This document shows, in pieces, positions 50,401 through 61,170 of a stretch of 64,000 bases of DNA. Source of the DNA: Lutraria lutraria (taxonomy: Eukaryota; Mollusca; Bivalvia; Venerida; Mactridae); assembly GCA_964023205.1 (NCBI GenBank), contig OZ026842.1, positions 6,610,408-6,674,407 on the forward strand, read 5' to 3'. Made by a program: the position numbers and the translations under genes. The notes under the pieces were generated by a model. The model did not search any database. It was not told the origin of the DNA and was given only the letters and a program-made list of their open reading frames with translations. How positions within the stretch are numbered: position 1 is the first letter of the stretch; every line of letters starts with the position of its first letter.

Positions 50401-53400
50401 CTCAAGTTTTCGGGTCATATCATTAAGTTTATTGGTTTCCTGTCTCTGATTACTAAGATACAGATCTAATTCTGACTGTGATACTTCAAGCTGTGAAAAT
50501 AAATCACAATTAAAGTAAACAAATTAATCTGCATTTTTTCCACTGTATCTTTTAACTATTTTTTAAGGATTTTGTACGGATGGACTGTCCCTGACCGACA
50601 TGTGCAAAGCCTTCTAGAACTAAGCGCCCAAGACATGAAGCTATGTAAAGAAAAAGTCTATTCTGTGATTCCTTATACTTGACATTTGACCAAAAGTGAA
50701 ACTTTCCCTATCTGATCTTGTTTTAGCCAAACATACCCCTTTTATTTGAAAGGGGGCACAATAATAATAATAATGACTTTATTTAAAGAGGCAACACAGT
50801 TGGGCAAGCCCAGTCTTCCCTGTGAGCCTCTATATAAAAATATTTCTCTATAATGAAGACTGTTTTCTACCCAAAACTGGTCTAATATCAAGGTTTTACT
50901 GTAAGTATGCAATTACATAAGGAGGGTAGGGTATTATCAGACTAGATGTATATTGGCCTCCTAGTTTACCTTTGATTTCTTTTCATTCACAGATTTCTGT
51001 AAACCCAATAGTTTCTCTTCTTTCTGATCTTTCTCATCCTGTAAATCCTGCAATAAAAACAACAAAAACAACATCACTAAAGCAACAATAACAACATAAC
51101 TTAAGTTACTACTTCTTCGATACATCTTATTTCTAAATGATAAACTTACTCTGATATACATACTTTTAACTAATGATAAAGCACGGATTTGGCTATTATT
51201 CCACTTGCTCAACACTCATGAATTTTGATGCAGGCCAAAGCATTAGTACACTTTTCTACATCCACCATGCAATTGTTAAACTAGTTCCCATTCCATGTTG
51301 CAGTGCAAGTCTATGTAAGTTCAGTTTCCATGGGTACTTTCATTTCTACAGAATAATATCTCATATGATAATGTTTGTAGTTCAACTGCTTTGAATTTTT
51401 TTCATTATCCCTTAAACTTTGTTTTGATGCCATCAATTCAGTCCACATTTTATCCAATTCTAAAATAACAACACATACCTGTGTTTCTGTTTTCAAACTG
51501 TCCATAACTTCCTTCAATTTCACTTCCTCCTTTTGTTTCTCTTTCTCCAGTCGTTCTTGTTTCTTCTGTAAATCATTTATAGATTTCTGAGCTTGTTCCG
51601 GAACTTCTTTCAACTCTTCAATCTGTAAATTATAACGTCAGCAGAAATATAAGAAACAACTAGAGCTTTTATCACGGAAGTGACTATATTAGTCGCTTTG
51701 ACACCAATAATGCCATTGTACATTGCACATGATTCTGGAATGTAAGGATTACTGGGCACGGAAATTGTGTCTTGTACATCTACACTTGTGATGACAAATT
51801 TTTATTTTCATTGCAATGCCTTAAGTTGTGAAATAGTATGCAGACGGACGGATCCCATGTAGATGACAAATGTTATCATATATTTCAAGACATGCTATTA
51901 CCAGTGAGTCAACATAAGACAATTCATTAAGTAGAGTTTTACCTTTTTCTTTTCTTGATCTGTACTTTTCTCAAGCTTTTTACCTTTAACCTTGGCATGT
52001 TTTAAATCTTCTCTTAGTTTCACGTCAGCTTTCTCACACTCTGAAAATTTCTCTTTGCCTTCTTCACACTGCTTTGTAAGATCATCATATGCTCTGTGTA
52101 CGAAATAAAAACAAATATTTATAGGAGTAGTATTAGCAGTATGGTATATTATAATAAACTGGCTGTGATATTCAGTTAGCTCAGTTGGTAGAGCATGCAA
52201 CTTGCAAGCAGGAGGTCGTGAGTTTCAAGCATCATTTCTTTTCATCACATCATTTTCCTCCTCCTGTAACATTTGCTGCCATGAGTGTGCAACTAGCCTT
52301 TGAATCCTAGAGCAACATGGTTGTTTTACCTATAGCGGAAAGACGGCGGGCCCTTAGAAAGTTAGAAAGGAGAAAAATAGGGACAATAACATGACAATGT
52401 ATATATATCCTACCAACAGATAATGATCAAGACAATAGGTATCAACCTTGATGGTAATGTACATAGAGCTATCCTACAGGTTAAATTAAAGACTTTTTTA
52501 CCAATTTAAGAGATATTCTAGTTGAGAATATACAAACATGGCCAGAAGCCGATGATTATCAAGTACAGTGTAAACTTACTTAAGAATTTTCTTCTGTTTC
52601 TTAGCTTTCTCTTTTCTAGCATTTGATATTTCTTCCATTTTCTGGTTGAATTCTTCCATGCCACTGTTTACTTTATCATATTCTACTTTAGCTTTCTCTT
52701 CATTCTTTACACACGATGAACTGAAAAGATGCGCCAAATAGTGATTAGAGATGCTTAATCATTCGATTTTTATAATCGATCATCAAAAATCATCAGGCAA
52801 GGGTTTTTCGATCATAAAAAAATATTGTATGTTTTTCTTTTGAAACATGAATTAATGTTTTCTAGTTAATTCTATCCAAGACGGTGTATAACTAGGTTAA
52901 GAGTCCAGTGCACATACCAGAAAGAGTGTTTACACATGAGACAGTTAAGATACATATCACTATCACAGATATCAGACATTTTTTTGGAAACACCAAATTT
53001 ATCTCCTGACCTGGTTCGCCGTATGTTGTAAGTTTTTTTGCCGCTAAAGCAAAATGACTCGACTCTGAGACTTCATTTCGTAGATAAAAATGACTTAACT
53101 ACTTTCACTTTAAACTTACATGTATTTTTGGTAGAGTTTGTTCTTCAGTTTAACAATGTTATTTTCAAGCGTAAGAAATTCAACAGCTTCATTTTTGGCT
53201 TCTTCCAGGTCGTCTTTATCTTTTTCTACAGCTTTTACTCTGTTCATCTGTAAAATACCAGCAACAGTATATGATAACATGACACAATGAGGTCCTTTTA
53301 TCAGTGTCTATTCTAAGATGCGCGATTCACATTATTTTTTCAAAGATCATGCACATTTTAGGTATTTACAATAACATTTAGAACAGTAAAACATGTAAAA

Positions 53401-56400
53401 TGTATTTTAGCCATTATTAAACTTGTCAAATGTGTAAAACATGGTATTTAATATTGTCCCCCAGTATTTTGAAAATCCCCCCTACGTTTCTAAGTGAGGG
53501 TAGAAATCCCCCCTAATTTTGGATTTCTAGAGTAGACACTGATTTATATACAGGGGTGTCAATAGAGCCAAATTAAAAATCCTGAAAATCATACACAGCT
53601 GACCATTTTTGCCAAACAAGAGGCCTTCAACCACATTGTTCCCATATTTAACTCAGATTGTTTTTAAGAAAATCCTTCAGAGCAGATTAAATTGATCCTA
53701 ACTTTGCCATTTCTTGAGATATCTTCATCAAATAACTGTTATCTTGATCAGAAATCATGGCTCTTTCAGAACAGATAAATTCGGCATCCCAGCAAAAAAG
53801 AAACACAGAACCGTTAATCATTCGATCAATAATCACCTTTTCGCCACGCAATTCATTCAAAGTTTCGACACGTTTAGCTAGTACTTCAATGGGTTCCTTG
53901 AATCTATTACTTCCAATGATATCTTCTAAAAATTCTAACATTCCATCATCATGTTCCGACTGTCCTTTAGGTTTCATCATCGCAATCTGTTCTACTTCAC
54001 CCTGTGAGGAATACAAATCTATAAATGTACAACATTAATCATAAACAAGTGTGTCATACTGTCTTCAAAAACACCCATCAAATTTGGACGAAATCTGTGA
54101 AATTCATAGTGCGGATAAGGTCTATTCATTAATTGTTTGCTAAATCGGGGGTCATTATTCAAGAATAAGGCGAAATTTTGCTGGATATCATACTTGGCTG
54201 AGAAATTTTGCCAAGTTTGTTGAATACTGAATTGGAACGGTTCAACTTAAAGAGCTATAGTGGAAGCCGCACATGCCCGATGCAAGTGTTCCCATGAACA
54301 TCCAGACAAGACAGGTGGATAACTAAGGCATGATTAATTTATCAATCAATAAAAAACATTCAATTGCCATTTCTTTTGCTTCTATTCTATCTTTTGCTTT
54401 CTTTTGTATGCTGCTACGAGTATTTGATCAAATAACCAGAAAAATTATCTGTTGTTTTATTGTATTTTTTTTCAAATACTTTTACTTGGCACAATGCACT
54501 TACTTGAAGAATTAAGAATCGGTTGTGATCCAAATCAATTCCACTTCGTCTTAATAGAGTTGCTACCTCCTTATATGTAGATCGTTTTCCATTTATACTA
54601 TATACAGAACTGTTGTCTTTGAACGCTGTTCTAGAAACATTAAATTCTGAGTCAGGGACTACAGTGTAATCATCTTCACCATGCTTGAAAGAAACAAAAT
54701 AATGAAACATAATGATGTGTTAAAGAGTGAAAAAAAAGCAAGTAGATTCTGTAAAATGTATATTCAATTTTTAGCAACTGTTTTCAAGAAAAATAAAATT
54801 CTACTGAAGAGGAATTCCTGATGAATCAAGGGGGAAAATATATGCATTTCAGACAGGGAAGAAGGCCAAATTTTAGCCCTTAATCTGTCCCCAAAACACT
54901 GCTTTTTATAAATTTTAATACAACACCGTTCGTGCAACAGTTGTTTGCAATTAGTATTATAATTAATGCACCAACAGATAATTCACATGAACAATGATTT
55001 GGTCAAGTGAAATTTAGTTTGGAAAAAATGACTAAAATTTCTCAGTGCCAATGAAGCTTTAAACTGGCAGTTACAATTTTAGGACAATGGACTTAACCAC
55101 CATCTTTACCTACACACATTTTCTCAACAGGTTTATATGTTACCCCACAATAATCCAATTCAAGGAAAAGTCACACCATATCATGCTATAGAAGACAGAA
55201 AAAACCTACCCCAGTGTCAATAATCTTCTGAAAGTACACTGTTACAGTACAACTCCCTATATTTAGATGATTCTCACTGTTATGTATAAGTCCACCTAAT
55301 TTCTTCAGTCGCACTTTTGATGCCCTGTATCCAAACACAAACAACATGGAATCAATCACATTAGATTTCCCACTTCCATTTGGACCGACAATAGATGTGA
55401 AACTCTGAAAGTACAAAAAAAACAACACTCAAAATGATAACATCCCAGTTACACTGACTCTTGAAACTTAGAATACCTGCATGAACGATTAAATAAAAAT
55501 AGACAACTTTCTCAGTACTTGATAAATTTGAAAGTTGTTAACAAAAGTTTCTGTTGATTAAGAGGGCTTTCCCGATGATTTTTCGAGCCCTGCATCAGGT
55601 TCTTTGCTTTTCCTCCAATTACTAGATGAGCAACATACCTTATGAAAAGGTCCAAGAGCTCGGACACCAGCATACGACTTGAAATTTTCATTCATTATCT
55701 TTGAAATCATCAATCTAGGACCATTGATATCATAAGTAGCCACTGATTCTGGAGCTGGTGGAACTTCAATCTCTCCATAATCTAAAATGGCAGAAAAGAA
55801 AAGAATAATGGAATGTAATCGTAATTTCTTTTGTTAACTATAATGTAAATAAGCACTACTCAAAGTCTGTAAACTCATAACTGAAAGACTACTAGAGACT
55901 TTATCATTAGACATAATGCCGGCCTGATCACAAATTGACCAAAACTAAAATTCAGTAAAACGCTGGAGAAAAAAATCAGGCTTACAAAGCATAAATTTCC
56001 CCCACGTTTCGCAGCCATTTGTACAGTAATGCAAAGGTTTTTGAAATGAGACATCATAAAATCAAAGGACTGGAGGTATAGTCTGTATGCACTGTGGTTC
56101 AATTGGGAGAGTGTGAGTGAGTGTACTGTGCTCGAACTCAATGATATCCAGTACCCGTTACTGCGGAGCAACATTCTGTTTATGTCCACACCTTTCCTGA
56201 TAAAAAGAACGAACCCAGTCACTGCCTAGCTTCTTCAAAGTATAACCTTGTGCTAACTAAAATCTAAATTATAAAGGTAGTGCTCAGTCTTCACGCTAAT
56301 CCACCAGCCCACACGCCATAGTCCGGGGCTATTTTCTGAAAATTTTGTTCTCGGGCTTGTGGTTAATTGTTTACTTTCACATAGTTCGTGCTAGCGTTTT

Positions 56401-56602
56401 AAAATATTTGTTTGAGCACTGAGGTAGGTAAAAAACATTTCTATCCCACCCACCAACTTAGCTTACCTTCAAGACGAAATCCTCGACTCACCACTGACAC
56501 CTGGGCTTGATCAACAGTTTGTCCATCTTCAGTATCAACGTCTACTTCCATAGGATCTGCTGCTTTCTTTGGACTTGCACGCGCTTTCTTTTTAGGAGGC
56601 AT
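38427..56602 (-). CDS. SMC4: Structural maintenance of chromosomes protein 4 (condensin subunit), complete, 26 exons
   Basis: SMC4 pairs with SMC2 as the ATPase core of condensin I and II, which loop and compact mitotic chromosomes in the nucleus. Exons, 5' to 3': 56602-56467, 55781-55639, 55404-55210, 54683-54504, 54001-53837, 53247-53120, 52720-52580, 52093-51943, 51622-51479, 51047-50970, 50490-50369, 49724-49616, 49080-48949, 48236-48034, 46644-46460, 45922-45813, 45101-44979, 44757-44631, 44293-44242, 43850-43713, 43216-43072, 42523-42350, 41583-41404, 40330-40098, 39613-39430, 38597-38427. The sum is 3,849 nt, or 1,282 residues plus TAG, close to human SMC4 (1,288). The ATG is the first codon of a lysine-rich N-terminus ([13 protein letters not shown]) and all phases agree. 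Walker A is at about 100-107, the signature motif LSGGEK at about 1179-1184 and Walker B LYVMDEID at about 1203-1210, so all ATPase motifs are intact. Confidence 0.97.
38690..38832. repeat. Inverted repeat of repeat-K type
   Basis: ctgaaaataaaaataagttt at the left and aaacttatttttattttcag at the right are exact reverse complements, around a gtaggtaggtaggtagg centre. It lies in the SMC4 intron before the last exon. Confidence 0.8.
39016..39245 (+). mobile_element. SINE-1 copy
   Basis: gcctctgtggtcgagtggct head, ggttcgagcccagc B-box and the shared ggggcataaaactcaacc end, in the SMC4 intron between exons 25 and 26. Confidence 0.85.
39963..40083 (+). mobile_element. MITE-A copy, partial, in SMC4 intron
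   Basis: aacagtcaaacaagtttag to ggcctttgttcacagatttg. It lies 15 bp from the donor of SMC4 exon 24. Confidence 0.65.
40925..41305 (+). mobile_element. MITE-A copy interrupted by a MITE-B insertion
   Basis: Left part 40925-41015 (cgaacctgtgtttacagcca ... gtcagtgatta) and right part 41224-41305 (tatttgaataaaggccacc ... cacaggttttgactg) together make one MITE-A. The middle 41016-41223 is a complete MITE-B. Confidence 0.85.
41016..41223 (+). mobile_element. MITE-B copy, nested in MITE-A
   Basis: ctgtggaatcattaattttt to aatgattccacag, flanked by TA at 41014-41015 and 41224-41225. It sits within a MITE-A in the SMC4 intron after exon 23. Confidence 0.88.
41885..42300 (-). repeat. Dispersed repeat G (42000-42207) between two direct repeats of about 100 bp
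   Basis: The segment atattttcattaaataacct ... tcaggacagataaat ... gtcatcctgaa occurs at 41890-41996 and again at 42215-42325, on both sides of a reversed repeat-G copy. A related single copy of the flank lies at 53560-53790. Confidence 0.75.
43925..44145 (-). mobile_element. SINE relic, reverse copy of the 17630-17870 family
   Basis: ggccagttcacctaaccagt, ctaaccagtactaacttacc and tgctgtgattgggtttcaaa, in the SMC4 intron after exon 19. Confidence 0.65.
44345..44425 (+). mobile_element. SINE-3-like head fragment
   Basis: gctcaagtggttatgatctc ... caatcactagccccaaattg ... atgggttac, in an SMC4 intron. Weak match beyond the head. Confidence 0.5.
45455..45775 (-). repeat. Dispersed repeat H copy, reverse
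   Basis: ctagagctttgtcacaaagg to tgactccaatataccccctc, in the SMC4 intron after exon 16. Confidence 0.7.
45955..46165 (-). mobile_element. SINE-1 copy, reverse
   Basis: gtttaaaacccctttccaac through gcttgaaccacgaccct to ccttaaccactcgaccaac, inside the SMC4 intron after exon 15. Confidence 0.8.
46722..46825 (-). repeat. Dispersed repeat F fragment, reverse
   Basis: aagtataaagtttcatgttg and tctgagttatgagctacatt are the reverse complement of repeat F; the adjoining MITE-C begins at 46837. Confidence 0.65.
46837..46914 (+). mobile_element. MITE-C copy
   Basis: cgagggctcagcgtaacact ... gtgttgaaccctcg, near-palindromic, about 78 bp. Confidence 0.8.
46920..47125 (+). mobile_element. MITE-B copy
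   Basis: ctgtggaatcattaattttc to attaatgattctacag with TA either side. It begins five bases after a MITE-C. Confidence 0.85.
47190..47366 (-). mobile_element. MITE-A copy, reverse orientation
   Basis: aaaccagtaaataaaggcca to acaaatttgactgta with aaagaggtcagtttgtttga-type interior. It lies in the SMC4 intron between exons 14 and 15. Confidence 0.7.
48610..48835 (+). repeat. Dispersed repeat J copy
   Basis: tcaggggttttctttatgtt, aatggggatgaaatagcagg and tgccctttacaaattacaga, in the SMC4 intron between exons 13 and 14. Confidence 0.7.
50073..50148 (+). mobile_element. MITE-C copy
   Basis: cgagggctcagcgcaacact ... gttgcgctgaaccctcg. The arms pair almost perfectly around a 20-bp centre. Confidence 0.85.
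51660..51870 (-). repeat. Dispersed repeat H copy, reverse, truncated
   Basis: ctagagcttttatcacggaa, atgattctggaatgtaagga and agtatgcagacggacgg, in the SMC4 intron after exon 8. Confidence 0.6.
52165..52245 (+). mobile_element. tRNA-derived SINE head fragment
   Basis: cagttagctcagttggtaga then gcaggaggtcgtgagtttca. It is tRNA-like over the A and B boxes but has an extra base in the T-arm and no acceptor pairing. It sits in the SMC4 intron after exon 7. Confidence 0.6.
53837..56602 (-). other. SMC4: SMC4 N-terminal exons: nuclear-type tail and N-terminal ATPase head
   Basis: Exons 1-5 encode residues 1-273. Residues 1-60 are polar with a [10 protein letters not shown] stretch (candidate nuclear localisation). 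ENFKSYAG starts the head fold, Walker A GPNGSGKS is at about 100-107, and [20 protein letters not shown] follows; the Gln in LILQGEV is the Q-loop-like segment conserved in SMC4. Exon 5 ends AAG with donor GTGATT, a non-consensus site supported by the downstream frame. Confidence 0.95.
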
Positions 56603-56930
56603 TGCTCATTTGTTTACGTTTAAAAATTGAAAAGTGCGCCTAACGTCGATCCGGCGGAAGCGGAAGTCGAAACGACGGTAAACTTACATAATATGCGGTC
56701 CTCGATTGCAATCTCTGATAAAATGTCTATAATACGCATTTAAAGTTATCAAATAAAATAATATTTTGTCAATCAATCTCTTATAGTCCCATTTTTTATT
56801 ATCAACAAACATCATCGTTTTCAATCAAGAATAACTTTTCAGATTTATGGCCGAGTGATTGAGGTCGAAATGTTCTCAGGTCGAATTAACCTGTTGGTCT
56901 ATTGCGCATGACGGAAGCGGTATCTTTGAA
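56603..56930 (-). promoter_or_regulatory. SMC4 promoter / 5' UTR region, CpG-bearing with repeated CGGAAG
   Basis: Immediately upstream of the ATG the sequence becomes CpG-rich against an AT-rich background (56635-56700). It holds CGGAAG twice at about 56655-56666 and again at 56912-56917. GCGGAAGT-like cores are ETS-family binding sites in animals, often in TATA-less promoters of cell-cycle and housekeeping genes. No TATA box is evident. The start site is not determinable from sequence alone. Confidence 0.45.
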
Positions 56931-57294
56931 GTTTTGTTTATGTTTGAACATGTCTCTTCAATGAGCGGACGATTTTAGAATTAAAGGGATGACAGAGTCG
57001 ATGCTGCAAGAATAACAAAATTGAAAAGGTTAGACAAATAGAAAAAATATACGGTATCATGTTTGTCTCTCGCAAACAAACTTACAAAGCCTGGACAATC
57101 AAATAAATTTCAAAATAAGTCATCACCATGGATGGAACCTTGATTTTGCCTGAATAGTGTTCATTTTTTTTTAAAACTTAATGCTAGTGGCTCAATTGTT
57201 CATCAAAAATAATTATCATATGTGCTCGATTTTTGTTGATACGATACAGTATTTCATTCATTGATTTACAAAATGTAGCTAAGTCCAAGTAGAT

Positions 57295-57720
57295 AACTCA
57301 GAGCAGCCTGTTGGATCAAGTCGGATTATATTAAACTCCACCGACTCTTAACTAAGTGTTGCAGATAGTTTATCGCTCTGATTGCCATCCCTATTCCAGA
57401 ATATCTGACCCCTCTCCTGAAAATCACGCCTAGGCTTTGGCAGGTTATTCCCGAGTTACTAGTTACATGTAGTCCAACTAATTAGACTGCCTTGTGATGG
57501 CGAGACATTTTTTCGACTTGGCTCTGTCCGCACAGGTTGAGAGGATGGCCTTTTCGAATTTGTTCACAAAAATCAGCCAACCAGAAAGCCGAATTAGTAG
57601 GGCTATATAGTTATATACAGCAACTCCAGAATGTTATAAGGTTTCATTCTTCCCTTGGACTGTATACCATTGGAACCATTTGCCAACCATTGAGACTCAT
57701 CTCACTACACAGAGCAGCTC
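57295..57720 (+). pseudogene. Decayed 3' end of a non-LTR (LINE) reverse transcriptase ORF
   Basis: Conceptual translation shows LINE-type RT C-terminal motifs in broken frames: RAACWIKSDY near 57303, then after a gap and one stop IALIAIPIPEYLTPLL near 57375-57415, then in another frame YKVSFFPWTVYHWNHLP near 57635-57685. Chordate and mollusc CR1/L2/RTE-like elements have RRAARWV.SDY, IPIP.YL.P and SFFPRTI..WN.LP at these places. Stops, frame changes and a probable insertion between 57440 and 57620 show it is dead. Confidence 0.6.
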
Positions 57721-58867
57721 AGTGCATACTTAAATCTTCTTTGAAGACTTACTTAAACTTTGTACGATATTTGACATGCAAACATTTCTATGGATTTTGA
57801 CATTTCTGGGAGTGGGAGATAGATAGATAGCAGACTGTAATTTATATAGCTTGACAAAATAGTATTGTTTCGATTTTGATCTGTTCACATTTGTTGCTAA
57901 GTCTCAAAGTCACTGGTTCAGAAAATTACTTTGTGCAAAATGTGCATTATTTGATTAAATAATCCTTAGATAATATCATTTTCCTGTTAAAACATTTAGG
58001 AAATTTTGCAATTATCTTTTATTCTGTCGGTTTTAAAATCTCTTGGTCTTATTGATGTACAACACAAACGAATGAGTTCTAACTACTTATCTATTTCATT
58101 ATAAGTACACAATTATGTGACTGCACAGAGAGAGTCCAGTATCAAGAGTGTTCATAGACCTGTCTATGTACAAACACATGAGTTTAGATACATGTAGATA
58201 CTTTATTTCAAATTCATTAGGCCGGAGGCCTATGTGAACATATATACAACATATATTGACATACATTACAATAGACGTAATAGAAAGCAACTGGTCAATA
58301 TTAACAAGAGAACATTGTTGTAGTCGTTAATAACAATATTATAGACAGTATGCATATTTAATGGTACAATGATAGAGAGAGAGAGGGGGGGGGGGGGGGG
58401 GTCGAAAGTGATGTACATTTTCTGGTTCTTTGACAAGAGAAAACAATAAAATCTCAGTTATAGTCTGAACATAACATAAAGATGATAGGTAAACAACAAT
58501 ACATACTAAGTATATCATGATACGCATCTGAGAAAAAAGAAAGAGGAAAATATGAGAGAACAAGTTTTTTCGACATAAAAGGTAGACAACTCTGTAGTGA
58601 CTGAGTTAATGCAACAAAATCATTCACCAAATATACAGCAAATAGAGGACGATGATATAGGCACTATATTTCTTTTTCAAGTACCGCCAAACCCCCAAGT
58701 TCTGAAAATATCAACAGGAGCTTATAAATTATATTAAAAATAAAGTCAAAAAAACATAATAAATATTTCAAAATTATATAATGAAACATTACATGTATAT
58801 TGAAATATTTATTTGATAATAACAATATGCATCTGTGGTATTAAGATAAAATCAGAGGCCGCATGCA

Positions 58868-59110
58868 GTCTCCTCGTTGGAAGGGTTAGGGCCTCTGACT
58901 AGTAAACATTAGCCCCTTTCTGCTGTGAGTTTAAATTTTATCCCTGAACCAGAAAAATATCAGCCTTTAGCTGTGCAGCTAGCTTAAGTTATGGAAGGTC
59001 TGTGGTTCTAGACTGCCCAGGTGAACACTTCGGCCAAATTAGGGTCTTCATTCCTTGTTACATCTTGCTAAATGACCCTGACTAAGTACAACATCAAGCC
59101 CCAAAGAAAA
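58868..59110 (+). mobile_element. SINE-3 copy, unexpanded
   Basis: gttagggcctctgactagta then aacattagcccctttctgct, B-box-like gtgagtttaaattttatccc, body agctgtgcagctagcttaag and an end with acatcaagccccaaag. Confidence 0.75.
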
Positions 59111-60712
59111 ATGGCAAATGGATCATAAAATCAAACAGTGCAAATTTACTTTACATTATGATTTATAGATTATCTTAAACTTGTTTTATCAGTATACCAA
59201 TATATACATTAGGTTTAAGTTTTGATGAATGAATAATAATGTCATTAACTTATTAACTGGTTTGTTACTTGATGTTAAATTTCAGCTTAGGCAGTAACTA
59301 ATTGTCTTATTGCCCTGTGGTAGTAAAATATAATCAGGGTAATTTAAAACATCCCAATTCAGTCCGAAATATTAAAAAATGACACAGAATATGACCACAT
59401 ATGATTGAAATCATATGATATTCAAATACAGGGCTACTGCCACTAGCGCTGGATATCGCCATAATACACTGCAGTTCTATGATTGATATCATTCAATGTG
59501 GGTTAAAATTTATGTTTTAATTACAGAATGTTTAAATCATTCTGAATTTTACTGTCATAGGCCTATCATTATTGCTTATCAAAATAGTATTTCATAATAT
59601 GCCTTAATATGGTAAATAAATGACAAGAATACATTAAAATTTTATTATCCAAATTGGTAGCATACCATAAAATTCCTATTAATGACCCCTGAGGCTTTGA
59701 AACATTCACCAAGGCAGGGGGGAGGGGCTTTTTCTCAATAATAAATTAGCGAGAACAGTTTAAATTGAGCTATGCAGTGTTTAATATTCAGGTTTACAGC
59801 AATTCAGTAAATGACCTACGTGACCTGAGAATGTGTTCATCTATTAAAGTTTAATGGATACATTTTTGTTGTTGTTAGTTTAAAAGTAGGATTTTGACAT
59901 TAATTTAGGCTTAACTCTTGTGTTTTGGACTTGGTAAGTAATATGTAGATTTTTTTTTAAATGGGGGGGGCATGTAATAGGAATTTTACGGTACATGTTT
60001 TTGTATTGCAGACCTGTTTAATTTTATAATTTGTTATTTATAATTACAGATTTTGTTGTATCATTTCATTTTCTATGTATATTTTTAGCCTTACAAAACG
60101 TGTTTTAAACATGTCAATAAATTGAATAATGAGTGTTAATACTTCTGATAATTCCTTAAGATGATTTCATTATAAGCTTAGGATATAAAAACATGGCTTA
60201 TCCAGTTGATCTGTTGTTGAGAACTATATTATTACCGAAATGCCCTTATAATTGATATTAGGCAAAAAAGATTGTTTGTTTCTGGTTACCCGACCTACGG
60301 TACCCTAAATTTTCCTCGCAGACCTAGACTTTTTATTAGTCCAGAGGAATAGTATGTTCACTGTCTCTTTTACCACATGCTTTCAATGATATATTGGTAA
60401 TATTAGGAAATAAAAAAAAAAAATTTTTTTTCATACCTACATTATTTTTAATGAGATTGTTACCAGAAGCTAGCAATTTGTTTTTTAGCCTTACTGTAGA
60501 ATTGTTAAATTCTGCGTTAGGCAGAGTTCAATTCTATGCAGGACATAAATCACAGAGTACGTGACTATATTGAACTTAGGTTCTAAGGATGAATTGTTGT
60601 GTTTGAGAATTGATTGTGTTACAGCATTTTAATTTGTTTCATGAACCATATTATATGATATAGTTTCATTTTTCATATCATGTAGCAGATTACTGATACT
60701 GTGCTGCAATGC

Positions 60713-61025
60713 TTGGGTAGATTGATTGTCTGTTTACTATATGCCCGAACTACCAATTATAAGGTCATGGGTTTGAATATTGGCCTGCTTGTGATAATTT
60801 AGGGATGCTTTTTCAGTGTCCCCATACCACCTACTCAGTCCGTAAAAAAAAGAAAATCACAGGAAATGCTTTAGGCATATATCTGGGCACGATAATGAAC
60901 TTGTCAAGAGTATAATTCGAAAATAAGAGTAAGGATAAAATGCCCGCATGTCCTGTATCTTCTCTCCCCTCTCAGTGGCAGCTCTGAAATAACAATAGCT
61001 GTCAAATGGGTGGTTAACCTACAAA
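60713..61025 (+). mobile_element. SINE-2 copy
   Basis: Decayed head, ggtcatgggtttgaatattg B-box, tttttcagtgtccccatacc body and the agctgtcaaatgggtggtta tail, upstream of SMC4. Confidence 0.75.
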
Positions 61026-61170
61026 TATTAAACTGCAAGGCTATAAAAATAAGTTTGTTTGGAGTGTGCCAACCCAGAATTTTAGCACTGGTTAGGTAGG
61101 TAGAGATTTTTTATAATAAATAGGATTTTTGTGAGTACCTGGTCTGAGCTATCCTATTTTTCATTTTCAG

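Larger units (their letters stand above)
49616..53247 (-). other. SMC4: SMC4 exons for the first coiled-coil arm
   Basis: Exons 6-12 encode residues about 274-564, almost entirely Glu, Lys, Gln and Leu heptad-like sequence typical of the SMC arm. Conserved landmarks seen are [23 protein letters not shown] and [13 protein letters not shown], matching the same places in vertebrate SMC4. No break or stop lies in the joined frame. The repeat-derived sequence in the introns does not enter an exon. Confidence 0.93.

Noticed and set aside
52172..52235. Possible tRNA gene
   Set aside because: Extra base in the T-arm (gagtttcaag) and no matching acceptor strand; taken as a SINE head fragment.
58375..58402. 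(GA)n followed by poly-G
   Set aside because: Simple low-complexity sequence with no associated feature; similar G runs occur at 19088, 20395 and 27536.
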